Origin: Rana temporaria
Lineage: Eukaryota; Chordata; Amphibia; Anura; Ranidae
NCBI RefSeq assembly: GCF_905171775.1
Contig: NC_053494.1
Span: forward strand, 128,762,824-128,826,823
Length of the DNA stretch: 64,000 nucleotides
Reading direction: 5' to 3'
The position numbers and the translations under genes are program-made. The notes beneath the pieces are model-generated. The model made no database searches, was not told where the DNA came from, and saw only the letters and a list, made by a program, of their open reading frames with translations. Positions 32,738 through 43,867 of this stretch are shown here, in pieces (position 1 is the first letter of the stretch; each line of letters begins with the position of its first letter).

Positions 32738-33658
32738 CAGGGCTCGACAAAAATCTGGGTGCCAGGTCGCAATTGCGACAAGAAATTGTGACCTGGCGCC
32801 CACCGATAATTGAGGCCGCGGCCTACAAGGCCGCAAAGCCGCGGCCTCAATTACTGGCCGTCGCGGGCCCGCCGCGAACACACTGCGGGGGAGGTGGGGG
32901 CGCAAGGAGGCTCAGGATCCTGTGTCTTTGTGCACCCCCACCTCCCTGCGATGGCCTGTAATTGAGGCCGCGGCCTTGTGAAGTCCCAAGCTTTCTTCTG
33001 TGACCTGGCGCGATCTGGTGGTGGCCGTTGGCATTACAAGTAAAACCAGTTCTAATGTGTAATTTTTCACTCTTTTCACTGCCATCTCCTTCCCTCTATT
33101 TAAAACCCCCAAACATTTTATATTTATTATTTTTTTTATTTTTTTTTTATTCCAACACCCTAGAGAATAAAATGGTGATCGTTGCAATACTTTCTGTCAC
33201 GCTGTATTTGCGCAGCGGTCTTACAAGCACACTTTTTTGGGGGAAAAAATACTTTTTTTTTAATTAAAAAATAAGACAACAGTAAAGTTATCCCAATTTT
33301 TTTTTATATTGTGAAAGATAATGTTACGCCGAGTAAATTAATACCCAACATGTCGCGTCCGCTCGTGGAATGCCGACAAACTTTTACCCTTTAAAATCTT
33401 CATAGGCTACGTTTAAAAAATTCTACAGGTTGCATGTTTTGAGTTACAGAGGAGCTCTAGAGCTAGAATTATTGCTCTCACTCTAACTATCGTGGCGATA
33501 TCTCACATGTGTGGTTTGAATACCGTTTACATATGCAGGCGCTACTCACGTATGTGTTCGCTTCTGCGTGCGAGCTCGTCGGGACGGGGCGCGTTTTCTG
33601 GCTCCTAACTTTTTTTTTTAGCTGACTCCTAGATTCCAAGCAAATTTGTCAAACCCTG
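32738..33658. mobile_element. hAT-type element, TSD AGCTAACA
   Basis: Ends CAGGGCTCGACAAA and TTTGTCAAACCCTG; 8-bp repeats AGCTAACA at 32730-32737 and 33659-33666. Its right half (about 33165-33600) is an inverted, diverged copy of part of the piggyBac-family element at 37132-38333. No transposase frame. Confidence 0.92.
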
Positions 33659-33849
33659 AGCTAACACCTATAGAGGTGTTTTTACTGACTGGTAAAAACC
33701 CCACAAAATGCCTGCAAATGTTTTTTTTTATTTTTTTTATTATTATTATATTTTATTATTATTTTTAGCTCAGTGTGTGAGTCCTAATAGGTTTTTGGTT
33801 TGTCATGTGTGGTTTGTAATGATTATAACCTGGTCCTTTGCATTTTTAG

Positions 33850-33909
33850 ATGAATCTGATGGTGGAGATAAACAGAAAAAACAGTCTGGAAACCCTCATG
33901 TTGAGCTGC
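33850..33909 (+). CDS. PIKFYVE: PIKFYVE exon (60 bp)
   Basis: Encodes DESDGGDKQKKQSGNPHVEL, with both edge codons split. It corresponds to vertebrate DEVDGGDTQKKQ..NPHVELQ at the start of the lipid-kinase domain. The acceptor TTTTTAG precedes 33850 and the donor GTAAGT starts at 33910. G from the previous exon completes the first codon, and C33909 joins AA of the next exon to give Gln. It sits only about 190 bases after a hAT insertion. Confidence 0.96.
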
Positions 33910-33998
33910 GTAAGTATGAACGCAGATTGCTTCCTAAGATGAGTAGTGACCTTTCTCTGTACGATCATAATTGGGTAATGATGTAAAACAATTGCAGA

Positions 33999-35358
33999 TT
34001 AAAGCTTAACCGCTTGGGATCCGCGCTATAGTCAAATGACGGCTACAGCGCGGATCCGAAAATCCAAGTGGACGTCAATTGACGTCCGCCCCTTTGCGCG
34101 TTCCCTGCAGGCGCTCCAGAGCGCGAAGCGGGGAAACTCTGTATTGGCCGTGTCCCTTGGACACAGCCAATTACAGATCGCCGTGAATGGCCAATCAGAG
34201 TGGCCGTTTGCGATGCGATCTGTGCGGCCAATGAGAGATGATCTCATATGTAAACATATGAGATCATCTCTCATTGCCGTTTTACACAGAGATAGCGTCC
34301 TGTCTCTGGAGAAGAGACCGATCTGTGTCCCTTGTACATAGGGACACAGATCGGTCACCCCCCCCCAGTCACCCCCCCTCCACCTACAGTTAGAACACAA
34401 TGCAGGGAATACATTTAACCCCTTCCTCACCCCCTGGTGTTAACCCCTTCAATGCCAGTCACATTTATACTGTAATTGGTGCATATTTATAGCATTGATC
34501 GCAGTATAAATGTGAATGGCGCCAAAAATGTGTCAAAAGTGTCCGATGTGTCCGCCATAACGTCGCAGTCCCAATAAAAAACGCAGATCGCCACCATTTC
34601 TAGTAAAAATAAAAAATAATAATTCTGTCCCCTATTTTGTAGGCGCTATAACTTTTGCGCAAACCAGTCGCTTATTGCGATTTTTTTTTTTACCAAAAAT
34701 ATGTAGAAGAATGCGTATCGGCCTAAACTGAGAACTTTTTTTTTTTTTTTAATTGGGATATTTTTTTGTTTATAGCGCAAAAAATAAAAACCGCACATTC
34801 GATCAAATACCACCAAAAGAAAGCTCTATTTGTGGGGAAAAAAGGACATCAATTTTGTTTGGGAGCCACGTCGCATGACCGCGCAATTGTTAGTTAAAGC
34901 GACGCAGTGCCGAAAGCTGAAATTTCACCTGGGCAGGAGGGGGGTATATGTGCCCAGTAAGCAAGTGGTTAAAGGTTTTTTTTTTAGCTAAATGGCTTCC
35001 TTTACCTTACTGCAGTCCTGGTTTCATGTCCTCATTGTTTTTGCTCTGATGTTGCTGTAATTCTTCTCTGTTCTGGACACTTCCTGGTTGTCTGTTTCCT
35101 GATGACCACAGTACTGGGAGTTTCTAGTTTTGTTTTCCAAACCATCACTGCTCTATGGCTCTGTATAGCACAGAGGCAGGAAATAACATGCAAAAACGAA
35201 ACTAGATGCAAAAATGAAACTAGAAACTACAGGTACATTATATGATTGATTTTTATCTATTTTTAATCATTTTTAAAAGGGATCAGTTAACTATTATGTC
35301 TCTATACCCTGTAAACAGTAATTTCAGCAAAAAAGTTTTTCCTTTACAACTCCTTTAA
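33999..35358. mobile_element. MITE (TTAAAGG / CCTTTACAACTCCTTTAA) interrupted by a piggyBac-type element
   Basis: The element is split: a stub at 33999-34009 and the body 34969-35358. The body contains, inverted, the block CCTTACTGCAGTCCTGGTTT that matches 47966-48000 of the MITE at 47585-48049, so they share a family. The interrupting element inserted at TTAA near the left tip. Confidence 0.65.
34010..34968. mobile_element. Nonautonomous piggyBac-family element, TTAA flanks
   Basis: TTAA at 34006-34009 and 34969-34972. Ends CCGCTTGGGATCCGCG and the complement of CCACTTGCTTACTGGGCAC; the right end matches the left end of the defective autonomous copy at 24019. Shared internal blocks include a TACCACCAAAAGAAAGCTC motif. 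GC-rich left third with palindromes (ACGTCAATTGACGT at 34072-34085). Confidence 0.88.
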
Positions 35359-35699
35359 ATTGGAAGAAAAGTCTTATATTTTAATGATTGTGTGGGAGTA
35401 TTTAAGTGCAACTCGAGGCAAAACTTTCTTTTTCAGTTTTGGATAGAGTGGAGAGGGATTACAATGCTTGTCTGTTAAGGAGATTCACCATCTTTGTCCT
35501 GTTTTCCATTATCATTGAAAGTAAAAGCAAGTCTTCCCCCAAAGCCCTCTTTCCAGTGAAGGGATGCCCTCACTCCTAAGTATGGGGAGGCATCTTTTAT
35601 AGTTTGGCTTTCTCTGGGTCACAGGCATCCCAGACCTATGGGTTCACTCAGTGGTTTCAAAGGATTATATAATAAAGCTCAAAAATCTAGCCTCCCAAC

Positions 35700-37075
35700 T
35701 CCTTTCTCTCAAATGAAATGAAAACTGCCCAAGGACAGTCAGATTTGCAGAGTGCCCTGAAGCATCTGTCCCAGGGAGTAGTTGTGCCAGTTCCTTTGCA
35801 AGACAGGTTCAAAGGAGTATGGTACCAAAGCCCGACAGGTTATTCAGTCTCTTCTGGACTTAAAATCCATCAGCAAGGACCTGCAAATTCCAACATTTTG
35901 CATGGAATCGGCAAGGTCGGTAACTGCCTCTGTAAAACAATGAGATTACATGGCATCAGTAGACATCTAAGATGCCTATCTACATGTTCCCATTTATCCA
36001 CTTTATAAGTGTTTTTTGCTTTTCACAGTGGCAGGCAATCATTTCTAGTTTGTCACTCTGCCCTTTGGCCAATCCTCTTCTCCCAGGGTAATCAAAAAGT
36101 AATTATTCCTATGATCTTGTGTGCAGATTTTTTTTAGTACAGCTCTCTGCTTTTGAAGTTTTGACATAATTTGATATATTTTTTTTTTAACAAACATCTA
36201 ATGTTTGTAGCCAGGACCACGGATCCTCTAGCCCTAGCTTCAGATGTCATGATAATTCTCTGATCTCAGTTCAGGCTAATGTATGCCTTCCTCAAGTTAG
36301 AATTCTGACTCATCTGCTCAAAGAGGAAGAGAGTGGAATCTGTGACTTTACAGCAGAGTTCCACCCAAAAATGGAACTTCCGCTTTAGGTGCTGGTGACC
36401 TCCTGACATGCCACATTTGGCATGTGATTTTTTTTGGGGGAGAAGCGGGTACCCCGTTTTTAGAGGCACCCAGCTCCCACTTCCTCCCCTTGCTCCGCAG
36501 CGCCGGAAGGAAGATCGTCTCTCCCCCTCCCAAGCTGCAATCTTCTGGGGCACGTCGCATGTCCCAGAAGATTGCCTAGCCATGTGCTTGCGCAGTGCGC
36601 ACCCAGCTGTGAAGCCACAGATGGGTGCCCACTGATAGAATGCCGGCACCACAGAGAGGAGCAGGGCTTTCGTATGTCCGCATTGCTGGACCGTGGGACA
36701 GATGCGTGTCTGATTATTGAAAGTCAGCAGCTACACTTTTAATAGCTGCGGACTTTTAAATGGGTGGAACTCCACTTTAACTGCAACAAAGTATCCCAGA
36801 AGAAACTGATGTGCAGATTCAGACATCTAGCTGATGATCCTTGACCTCTTAATACCAGGCAAGATGTTCTATCTCAAGGCCCACTATCCCACCCTGCCTT
36901 ACAATGTCTGCCTTTGGCTGTTCAAGCCAAGGTCTTAAAACAGAGGAGCATCTTTTATTCCTACCTTGCTAAAAACAAGAAAAGCCACTTCTACTATCAT
37001 ACCTGGATATCCTTGTTGTGTAAACCTCACTATTGGGATTTTAAGCAATTCAGACAAATTTGATTATGCGTTATA
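35700..37075 (+). pseudogene. Decayed DIRS fragment: RT, methylase-like and recombinase N-terminus
   Basis: RT blocks are visible at about 35740-36110: LDLKSI, FCMESARSVTASV, DYMASVDI.DAYLHVPI, FVTLPFG. At 36210-36330 the translation DPLALASDVMI, then FRLMYAF.KLEF, matches the methylase-like region (DPMACGTDALV, FKLLYAFPPLQL). At about 36790-37070 a piece resembles the recombinase N-terminus (HYWDF). Stops, frameshifts and a MITE (36348-36780) break it. RT boxes after FVTLPFG, including YLDD and RNase H, are deleted. Confidence 0.75.
36348..36780. mobile_element. MITE with GAGTTCCACCCA ends inside the DIRS remnant
   Basis: CAGAGTTCCACCCAAAA near the left and TGGGTGGAACTCCACTTTAA at the right are inverted ends. 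It has a GC-richer interior and no coding capacity. The element at 54099-54585 has a similar AGCAGCT/AGCTGCTGACTTTTAA block and is probably related. Confidence 0.7.
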
Positions 37076-37131
37076 AAAGAAAAATAATCTTTAATCATTT
37101 AAAAAAAAAAAATTGGGTAGGATATTTTTAA

Positions 37132-38333
37132 CCTCTTGACCACCGCCCCATGTCAAAAAGACGTCCTCTTTTTAAAGTTGAATATCTCGATAACGGCAGC
37201 AGCTGCTGCCAAAACCGAGATATTCATCTTTTCAGGGGGCGGTGGTGTACACGATAACGGCGGTCTCCGCGGCGGATTCGCCGCGAGATCGCCGTTATTG
37301 GTGGCGGGAGAGGGCCCCCCCCCTCCCGCCGCTCTCCCGCGCCCTCCGCCGCTTACCGGAGCCGTCGGTAGCGGCGGAGGGGATCGGATGTGTCCGGCAG
37401 CTGAGCGGGGACGGGACTGAAGGAGAAATCTCCTTCACCCGTCCTCATAGCTCTGCTGGGCAGAAGTGACGTCAAAACGTCAGTCCCACCCAGCCTCTTA
37501 AAGAAACATTTTTTTTTTTGTCATTTGAAAAAATGACTTTTTTTTTTTTTTTTTTTTTTTTTTTGCATTTAAGTCTAATTATGAGATCTGAGGTCTTTTT
37601 GACCCCAGATCTCATATTTAAGAGGACCTGTCATGCTTTTTTCTATTACAAGGGATGTTTACATTCCTTGTAATAGGAATAAAAGTGATCAATTTTTTTT
37701 TTTTTTTTTTTTCAGTGTAAAAAATTATAAAACTAAATAAAAATAAATAAGAAAACCAAAAAAAAATTTTTTAAAGCGCCCCGTCCCGACGAGCTCGCGC
37801 GCAGAAGCAAACGCATACGCGAGTAGCGCCCGCATATGAAAACGGTATTCAAACCACACAAGTGAGGTATCGCTGCGATCGTTAGAGTGAGAGCAATAAT
37901 TCTAGCCCTAGACCTACTCTGCAACTCAAAAAATGCAACCTGTAGAATTTTTTAAACGTCGCCTATCGAGATTTTTAAGGGTAAAAGTTTGACGCCATGC
38001 CACGAGCGGGCGCAATTTTTAAGCGTGACATGTTGGGTATCATTTTACTCGGCGTAACATTATCTTTCACAATATATAAAAAAATTGGGCAAAATGTATT
38101 GTCTTATTTTTTAATTCAAAAAAGTGATTTTTATCCAAAAAAAGTGCGCTTGTAAGACCGCTGCGCAAATACGGTGTGACAAAAAGTATTGCAATGACTG
38201 CCATTTTATTCCCTAGGATGTCTGCTAAAAAAAAATATATAATGTTTGGGGGTTCTGATTAATTTTCTAGCAAAAAAATTGTGATTTTCACATGAAGGAG
38301 AGAAGTGCCAGAATTCACCTGGTGGGCAAGTGG
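37132..38333. mobile_element. Nonautonomous piggyBac-family element, TTAA flanks
   Basis: TTAA at 37128-37131 and 38334-38337. Left end CCTCTTGACCACCGCCCC matches the complement of the right end of the element at 24019 (CCACTTAATCACCGCCCC); right end complement is CCACTTGCCCACCAGG. It contains long T tracts (37511-37564, 37690-37711) and a CpG-rich left third (37250-37400). Confidence 0.88.
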
Positions 38334-38337
38334 TTAA

Positions 38338-38625
38338 TTTTTAAAAACAGTAAACCATCTTTATACAATTCCAGAATATTTTTTCACAATATACATGGTG
38401 GTAATCATGGTATAGGGACAAATTGAAGTGGTGGTCCCCAACTACTTGCTGTTCTGACATCAATTGTGTACTATAGATGGTTTCCAGTAGGTGGGGGTTA
38501 CTGACACGTTTCAATATATAGAACAAAGTAATTTTTTCTTCAAGGATTAATACCACTTCTTAATTAGAGTAATTGCACTTTGACATCAATGTTGCTTATA
38601 TTTGTATACCACAATTTTTGCAGTG

Positions 38626-38659
<34 letters not shown>

Positions 38660-39535
38660 CATTACATTCCAACCTTGGCTAGCGTGCTCTTCAAAATCAA
38701 GGACAGCTCCCACATCTTTAGTGTGACTTTGTTCTTCGTGCTATACAAGGACTGCTGGATTATATCCAAAATTTGTGGCACCAAAGAGATTTTGGGCTAG
38801 CAAATGAGGAGAGGAAAGAGGCAAACAAAATTATATTGTATGATCAAAATATATACACATTTTGGGCTATGGAATCAAGTTGGTCAATGAATGTCACCTG
38901 ATAGTTCCCCTCAAAGTTTACCAAGTATGGCCAGCAAGGCTACTTACTAGTGAGTCACTGTTGCACAGCCAGAGTCCAATTGGTTGAAAATGTCCACGCT
39001 CCTCTTTAATCTCCGAACCATTTCCCAACCATCTAGGTAGGTGGCTCCCACAGAATTTTTCATCTTCATCTGCGGGTGTGGAAGGAATAAGGGCGCTAAC
39101 TTCAAGCCCCAGTGTCCCCCTATATTGTACATGTGCACCGTAATAACATCCATTGCGGCATCGTATCCGGTCTCCGCGATGACAACATCGATGACGACAT
39201 CCGGAGACCGGTATAGTGGCCATATTGGGACAAAAAGGCAGACGACACAGAATGTCTCCAGTGTCTGGGGATGAAGAATTTCTCCATTCACCCCAGTACA
39301 TGTTGGAGAGAAGAAAGTAGGCCCCAGACAAAATTGTAGGGGGCCTTTCTGTGCCGAGTATGTAGAAAGAGCACACAGATACCGAGGTCCCTGAAAAATT
39401 AAGGGCAATTGCACCAGTACATCAAAACCTTGATATTGACAATATTGCATATAAACATATATGATAGAAACAATATAATATATTCTTAACCCAATCTTCT
39501 ATATCTGGATATCCTTTACCATATGTGAATACAGG
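38338..39535. other. Intron sequence with (CA)n microsatellite; no gene
   Basis: A (CA)n tract lies at 38628-38656. A small inverted repeat (CCGGTCTCCG against CGGAGACCGG) lies at 39167-39211. The two overlapping minus-strand frames near 38918-39450 have no recognised similarity. Confidence 0.45.
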
Positions 39536-40187
39536 TGTGACAGACTTACCCGGGACAGAGGCTTTTGGAGGGGACTGAATGCTAGCCTCTTGCCTTGCGA
39601 TTATGGGCCCTGGCATTTGGAGGACCATGTATATGTTATATTAGAAATAGTGACTGATTCATAATGTTGGGACACATACTGTTAGAATATGCTGATGTCA
39701 ACTCCAGCCACCTTTCTGTTGTAATGTAAATGAGTTTAGGATAACTTTTAAGAGTCTTTCACCCATTGTTGCTTGTGCTAATTAACCCTGCAAGAAGGAG
39801 GAGGAGTGTTGATATGTATGTAATGTGTATTGTGGTTAGGGATTCACATTGACTACTTTAAGGTATTAATTATGTCATGTTAATTTATGTATTTGTGTAT
39901 TGTTAGAGTAATATAAGCAGGAGGTAGGAACCTCCTCCTCAACTGTATATAAGACTTGTCTTCTGGCTCTAATGAACTGTGATGTTTTACCCTACACTGA
40001 GCTATGACTAGTGAATAGGAAAGCTAAGGGGTCTTGGATTGTGTGGTACTGGACAGAGGAGCGATACGGTGGACAGACCCATCTTGGGTAAAGGGATCCG
40101 TCAGGCATTTTAATCCCAGAGATTACTCTATGCCTTACATTCTGGCCTTCCTATAATCAGGTTCTTTCCCGAACTTACAAAATAATA
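39536..40187 (+). mobile_element. Possible solo LTR-like element flanked by AATACAGG
   Basis: It starts TGTGACAGACTTACCCGGGA, a start that looks LTR-like, and contains a TATA box (GTATATAAG near 39945). The 8-base AATACAGG occurs at 39528-39535 and 40188-40195. Against a simple LTR: the right end is A/T-rich and lacks a clear CA, and 8 bp is long for an LTR duplication. Confidence 0.4.
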
Positions 40188-40195
40188 AATACAGG

Positions 40196-40646
40196 GTGCA
40201 AAACTCCAATGACCATTTCACTGTGACTAACAATAATGTAGCTGCCCCTTTTTAGGCTGTGCATAATGCCTTTTAAACACATTTTTTGGTGAAGTACAGG
40301 CACTTCACGTGACAAAACCAAAGCTAAATTATATAAATATATGTGAAACAATAAAATATACAGTCCAGTGCAAAATGGCATAAAATGTTCAGTATTGATT
40401 ATCCCAACACGGAATGTAAGTGCAATTATGTGTTGTCTTGTCCTCGTCAAGCCTTAGCATACATCCACCCCCATGTGATACAAAAATGCACACTCGCCAA
40501 AAATAAATGACCCTTTAAATGGTCAGCAAGTGCGTATTCTGGTAAGCCACTCAGTATCGGGTCTTGTACGTCTGCCATAGGCTGTTCTGTTTCAATTAAT
40601 ATTGGCTATGTCCTCGATTGCTCCAAAGGATAAAAACGTATATATA
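40196..40646. other. Intron sequence, nothing assigned
   Basis: No gene or bounded repeat recognised. Confidence 0.35.
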
Positions 40647-40654
40647 GTGTAGCA

Positions 40655-41897
40655 CAGCCCTCAAAATTTACACTCGCCTGCTCGCAAAATGCGAGTACAT
40701 TTTGAGAACAGGCGAGTGCGGGCTGCCTGGGAGCAGGGGGGCGAGCGAGGAGAGAAGAGTCCCTGCCGCCGCTGCTGTTTCCACCATCGCCGCCACCGTC
40801 TGGTCCCCCCCACACTATTGAAAAAAGCAACCTTTGCTGGGTAGGAGAGGAGCCGCCGCATTGTTCAAACCGCGGGGAACATGAAGGCTTTCCATTCAAT
40901 AGCTGTGTTCCCCGCTGTGCGCGTCATATACAGCCCCTCCCCCCTTGTCCAGGAAACTTTGATAGACAAATCACCCATCCCATCCATTGGATGGGTGATC
41001 TGTCTATCAAAGTTTCCCGGACAAGGGGGGGGGCTGTATAACGTGCACGGCGTCGGCAGGGAACGCAGCTATTAAATGGAAAGCTGTCATGTTCCCCGCG
41101 GTTTGAACAACGCGGCGGCTCCTGTCCTACCCAGCAAAGGTTGGCAACAATAGTGGTGTGGGGGGGACTCTGGCTGCTACAATAGTGGTGTGGGGGGACT
41201 CTGGCTGCTACAATAGTGGTGTGGGGGGACTCTGGCTGCTACAATAGTGGTGTGGGGGGACTCTGGCTGCTACAATAGTGGTGTGGGGGGACTCTGGCTG
41301 CTACAATAGTGGTGTGGGGGGACTCTGGCTGCTACAATAGTGGTGTGGGGGGACTCTGGCTGCTACAATAGTGGTGTAGGGGGGACTCTGGCTGCTGCTG
41401 CAATAGTGTGGAGGGGGGGGGCTACTCTGGCTGCTGCAATAGTGGTGTGGGGGGGACTCTGGCTGCTGCTTCTATAGTGTGGGGGGACGATGACTCTGGC
41501 TGCTGCTGCAATAGTAGGGGGGGGGGGGGACTCTGGCTGAAATAGTGTGGGGGGTTGGGCACTCTGGCTGAAATAGTGGGGGGGGGGGCTCTGGCTGCAA
41601 TAGTGTGGGGGGAGGGACTCTGGCTGCAAAGTGGGGGACATTTTGCTGCCCTGGGGACACATGCTGCATTGGTAGACATGGGCAGGCTGCATTTTTGGGC
41701 ACGGATGAAGTTGTTAATATTTATTTTTATAGGTTAATTCTGCATAAAACATTTAAGTGTCATTTCATGAGATTTATGAGGGCGTGTCTAGGGGTGGGAT
41801 TAGGGGGCGGGGAATGGTAGGGGTTGGGCGGGGCAACTGCTGGCGAGTACACCTTGAGGCCTGGCTAGTAGCTCAGGACTTGAAATTTTGAGCCCTG
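40655..41897. mobile_element. hAT-type element with internal palindrome and minisatellite, TSD GTGTAGCA
   Basis: Ends CAGCCCTCAAAATTT and AAATTTTGAGCCCTG; 8-bp repeats GTGTAGCA at 40647-40654 and 41898-41905. It contains a palindrome of about 350 bp centred near 40983 and a 31-bp minisatellite (41147-41633). No transposase. Confidence 0.93.
41147..41633 (+). repeat. 31-bp minisatellite
   Basis: The unit, CAATAGTGGTGTGGGGGGAC followed by TCTGGCTGCTA, is repeated about eight times nearly perfectly and then about seven more times with variable G-runs and CTG additions. Proline-rich minus-strand frames here are artefacts. Confidence 0.95.
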
Positions 41898-41905
41898 GTG
41901 TAGCA

Positions 41906-42268
41906 TTTATTGCAACCTAGGCTCGATCAAAAGATAAAAACGGCCACTAATTTAAAAGTGCCTCGGATAGTGACACTAGTATGTACAGCCTAGATAATGT
42001 GGAACCGATGCGCTGCTCTGATTGCTAAAAGCCAGCATGCGTTCTAGCTGGAAGCCTGCACCCTATGTGCTGTAACTATGGGACCGGAAGGAAGTGACGG
42101 CAAGGCCCGCCTCAACAGGTTTCACCATCAGGCGTCTTTATTGTGAGTTATATTTTAGATGTATGCACATTTACCTTGTTGTGAAGTGACCTTGGGTGTC
42201 GCAAGAGTTTACTGAGCATGTGAAGCACCTGCACTTTACCAGTTTTTTTTCCTTTTAAGATCTTGGCC
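41906..42268. other. Intron sequence, nothing assigned
   Basis: No gene or bounded repeat recognised. Confidence 0.35.
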
Positions 42269-43867
42269 TTAAAGTGGTTGTAAACATACATATACCCAGT
42301 AAAGTGATAGCCCTCAGGAATAACCAAAACCTCCTTTATCAGTGGGACCTGTCTATCTGCAGCAGTCTCTTCTCTACAGCCTTTCGAAGTCCAGAAATTA
42401 TAAAGCTTGTCTGAGCGTTCAGGAAAAAAAAGGAGGCAGAGTGCTGAAACTTCACTCTGCAGAGTTCAGTGAGGAGAGCTCTGAGAATTGATTGGAGGGG
42501 GAGGATCTCTGACATGTAGGATCCCACGCTGGCCACCGGAGCCCTGTCGCAACCCATTCATCCACTCGCTGGTGCCCGAAGGTGAGGGAGAGCAAGCTGC
42601 CGGAAGCACGGGAGGCTCGAACTGCAGCCTGATCACCAATGGTCTCTTTTCAGGCGCCTCGGTTCACTTGCACTCACCGCTGGGCTAGAATGGCTGAGGT
42701 GACGGAGGATCTTCATTCAGGGCCAGTACGGCTGCCTGATGCCCTCCCATCTTCCGCTGGCCCGGCTGGTGGGCTGCCTCACGCTGCATAACTGTCCGGA
42801 GAGGACATCTGGCTGGCTGAGGACGATATCCCTACTGCTGCTGCTGCAGCTGGGCTTACTTTGTTGACTGATGGAGGAGAGATCTGGAGGCTGCGAGCGG
42901 GATGCGCTTCCCATACTGATTTACTGCTGAGCGGAGTGAGTGAAGCCGGTGGAAGTGGTAGGACTATATATTTAAAATATAAATAATCCTCATGGTTCAA
43001 CTGGTTAAAGGGGACTGTTCTGAGTAAGATAAAGGCATTTAAAGCAGTGGAAAACTTTCCTCCATTTGACAGCTTCCTAAAGTAACTTGGTTACCAACTG
43101 CTGACGACTGCTGTCATGGTCGTTATTGGTTGGCAATTAGCTACTGCTCTCTGTTGCTGCTCCTTGATAACTGCTGCTGTTGATAAAACATTGTTCGCAA
43201 TCTTTATTAATAACTGCCACTGCTTGCTGATTATTATTGCTATTTTGTTTTGGAAATTGTGGCTACTTACCGATAGTTGCTGCAGATAACTATTGCTACC
43301 CTTGATAAACTCTATATTATCCCATAATGTGTTGAGGATTGTTGCAGAATACTATCACTACCTGTTGACAATAACTGCGATTTGTTGATAAATTGACCCT
43401 GGCTGAGGACTGTTCTGCTGGTAGATAACTGTCGCTGCACCCTGATAACTGCTGCTTTTGCTGATCGCGGATAACTGCATTTACCCGCTGACAGGTCTCA
43501 CCATCAGTAGAGGACTATGGCTATCTTATAACGGCTGATAATTCGCTGAGGCGAGATAATTTGCATTACCTACTGAAGGTTGTTATTTTTCACTGACTGC
43601 TGCTACTCGCTGATAATATCCCTGCTATTGGCTGACGTTGGAGTAGAGGGGCCAATGATTGAGTACCCTCCCTCAAGGAAAAATGGGATTCGAATGACTT
43701 CTAAATAGGTCGCCGGACCGGCACATTGAACAACATGAAGTTAGACCATCATCCTGGGAGGGGGAGAGCTCTAGGGAAGGTAGGGAGGGGGGTAGAGGGA
43801 GGGCACACTTGCTTCCTTCTTTCTCTCTGGATTTGTCGTGGTCTGTCAGGTGCTCTCTAGGATGAAC

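Noticed and set aside
34032..34430. Opposed frames of 101 and 132 residues
   Set aside because: They lie in the CpG-rich, palindromic end of a nonautonomous piggyBac-family element.
38918..39450. Two overlapping minus-strand frames (152 and 167 residues)
   Set aside because: No family similarity recognised, different phases, no splice or promoter context; not supported as a gene.
41139..41640. Possible CRISPR-like direct repeats
   Set aside because: Units are contiguous without spacers in vertebrate DNA; it is a minisatellite.
41363..41820. Proline-rich frames on both strands
   Set aside because: They are translations of the 31-bp minisatellite and GC-rich hAT interior.
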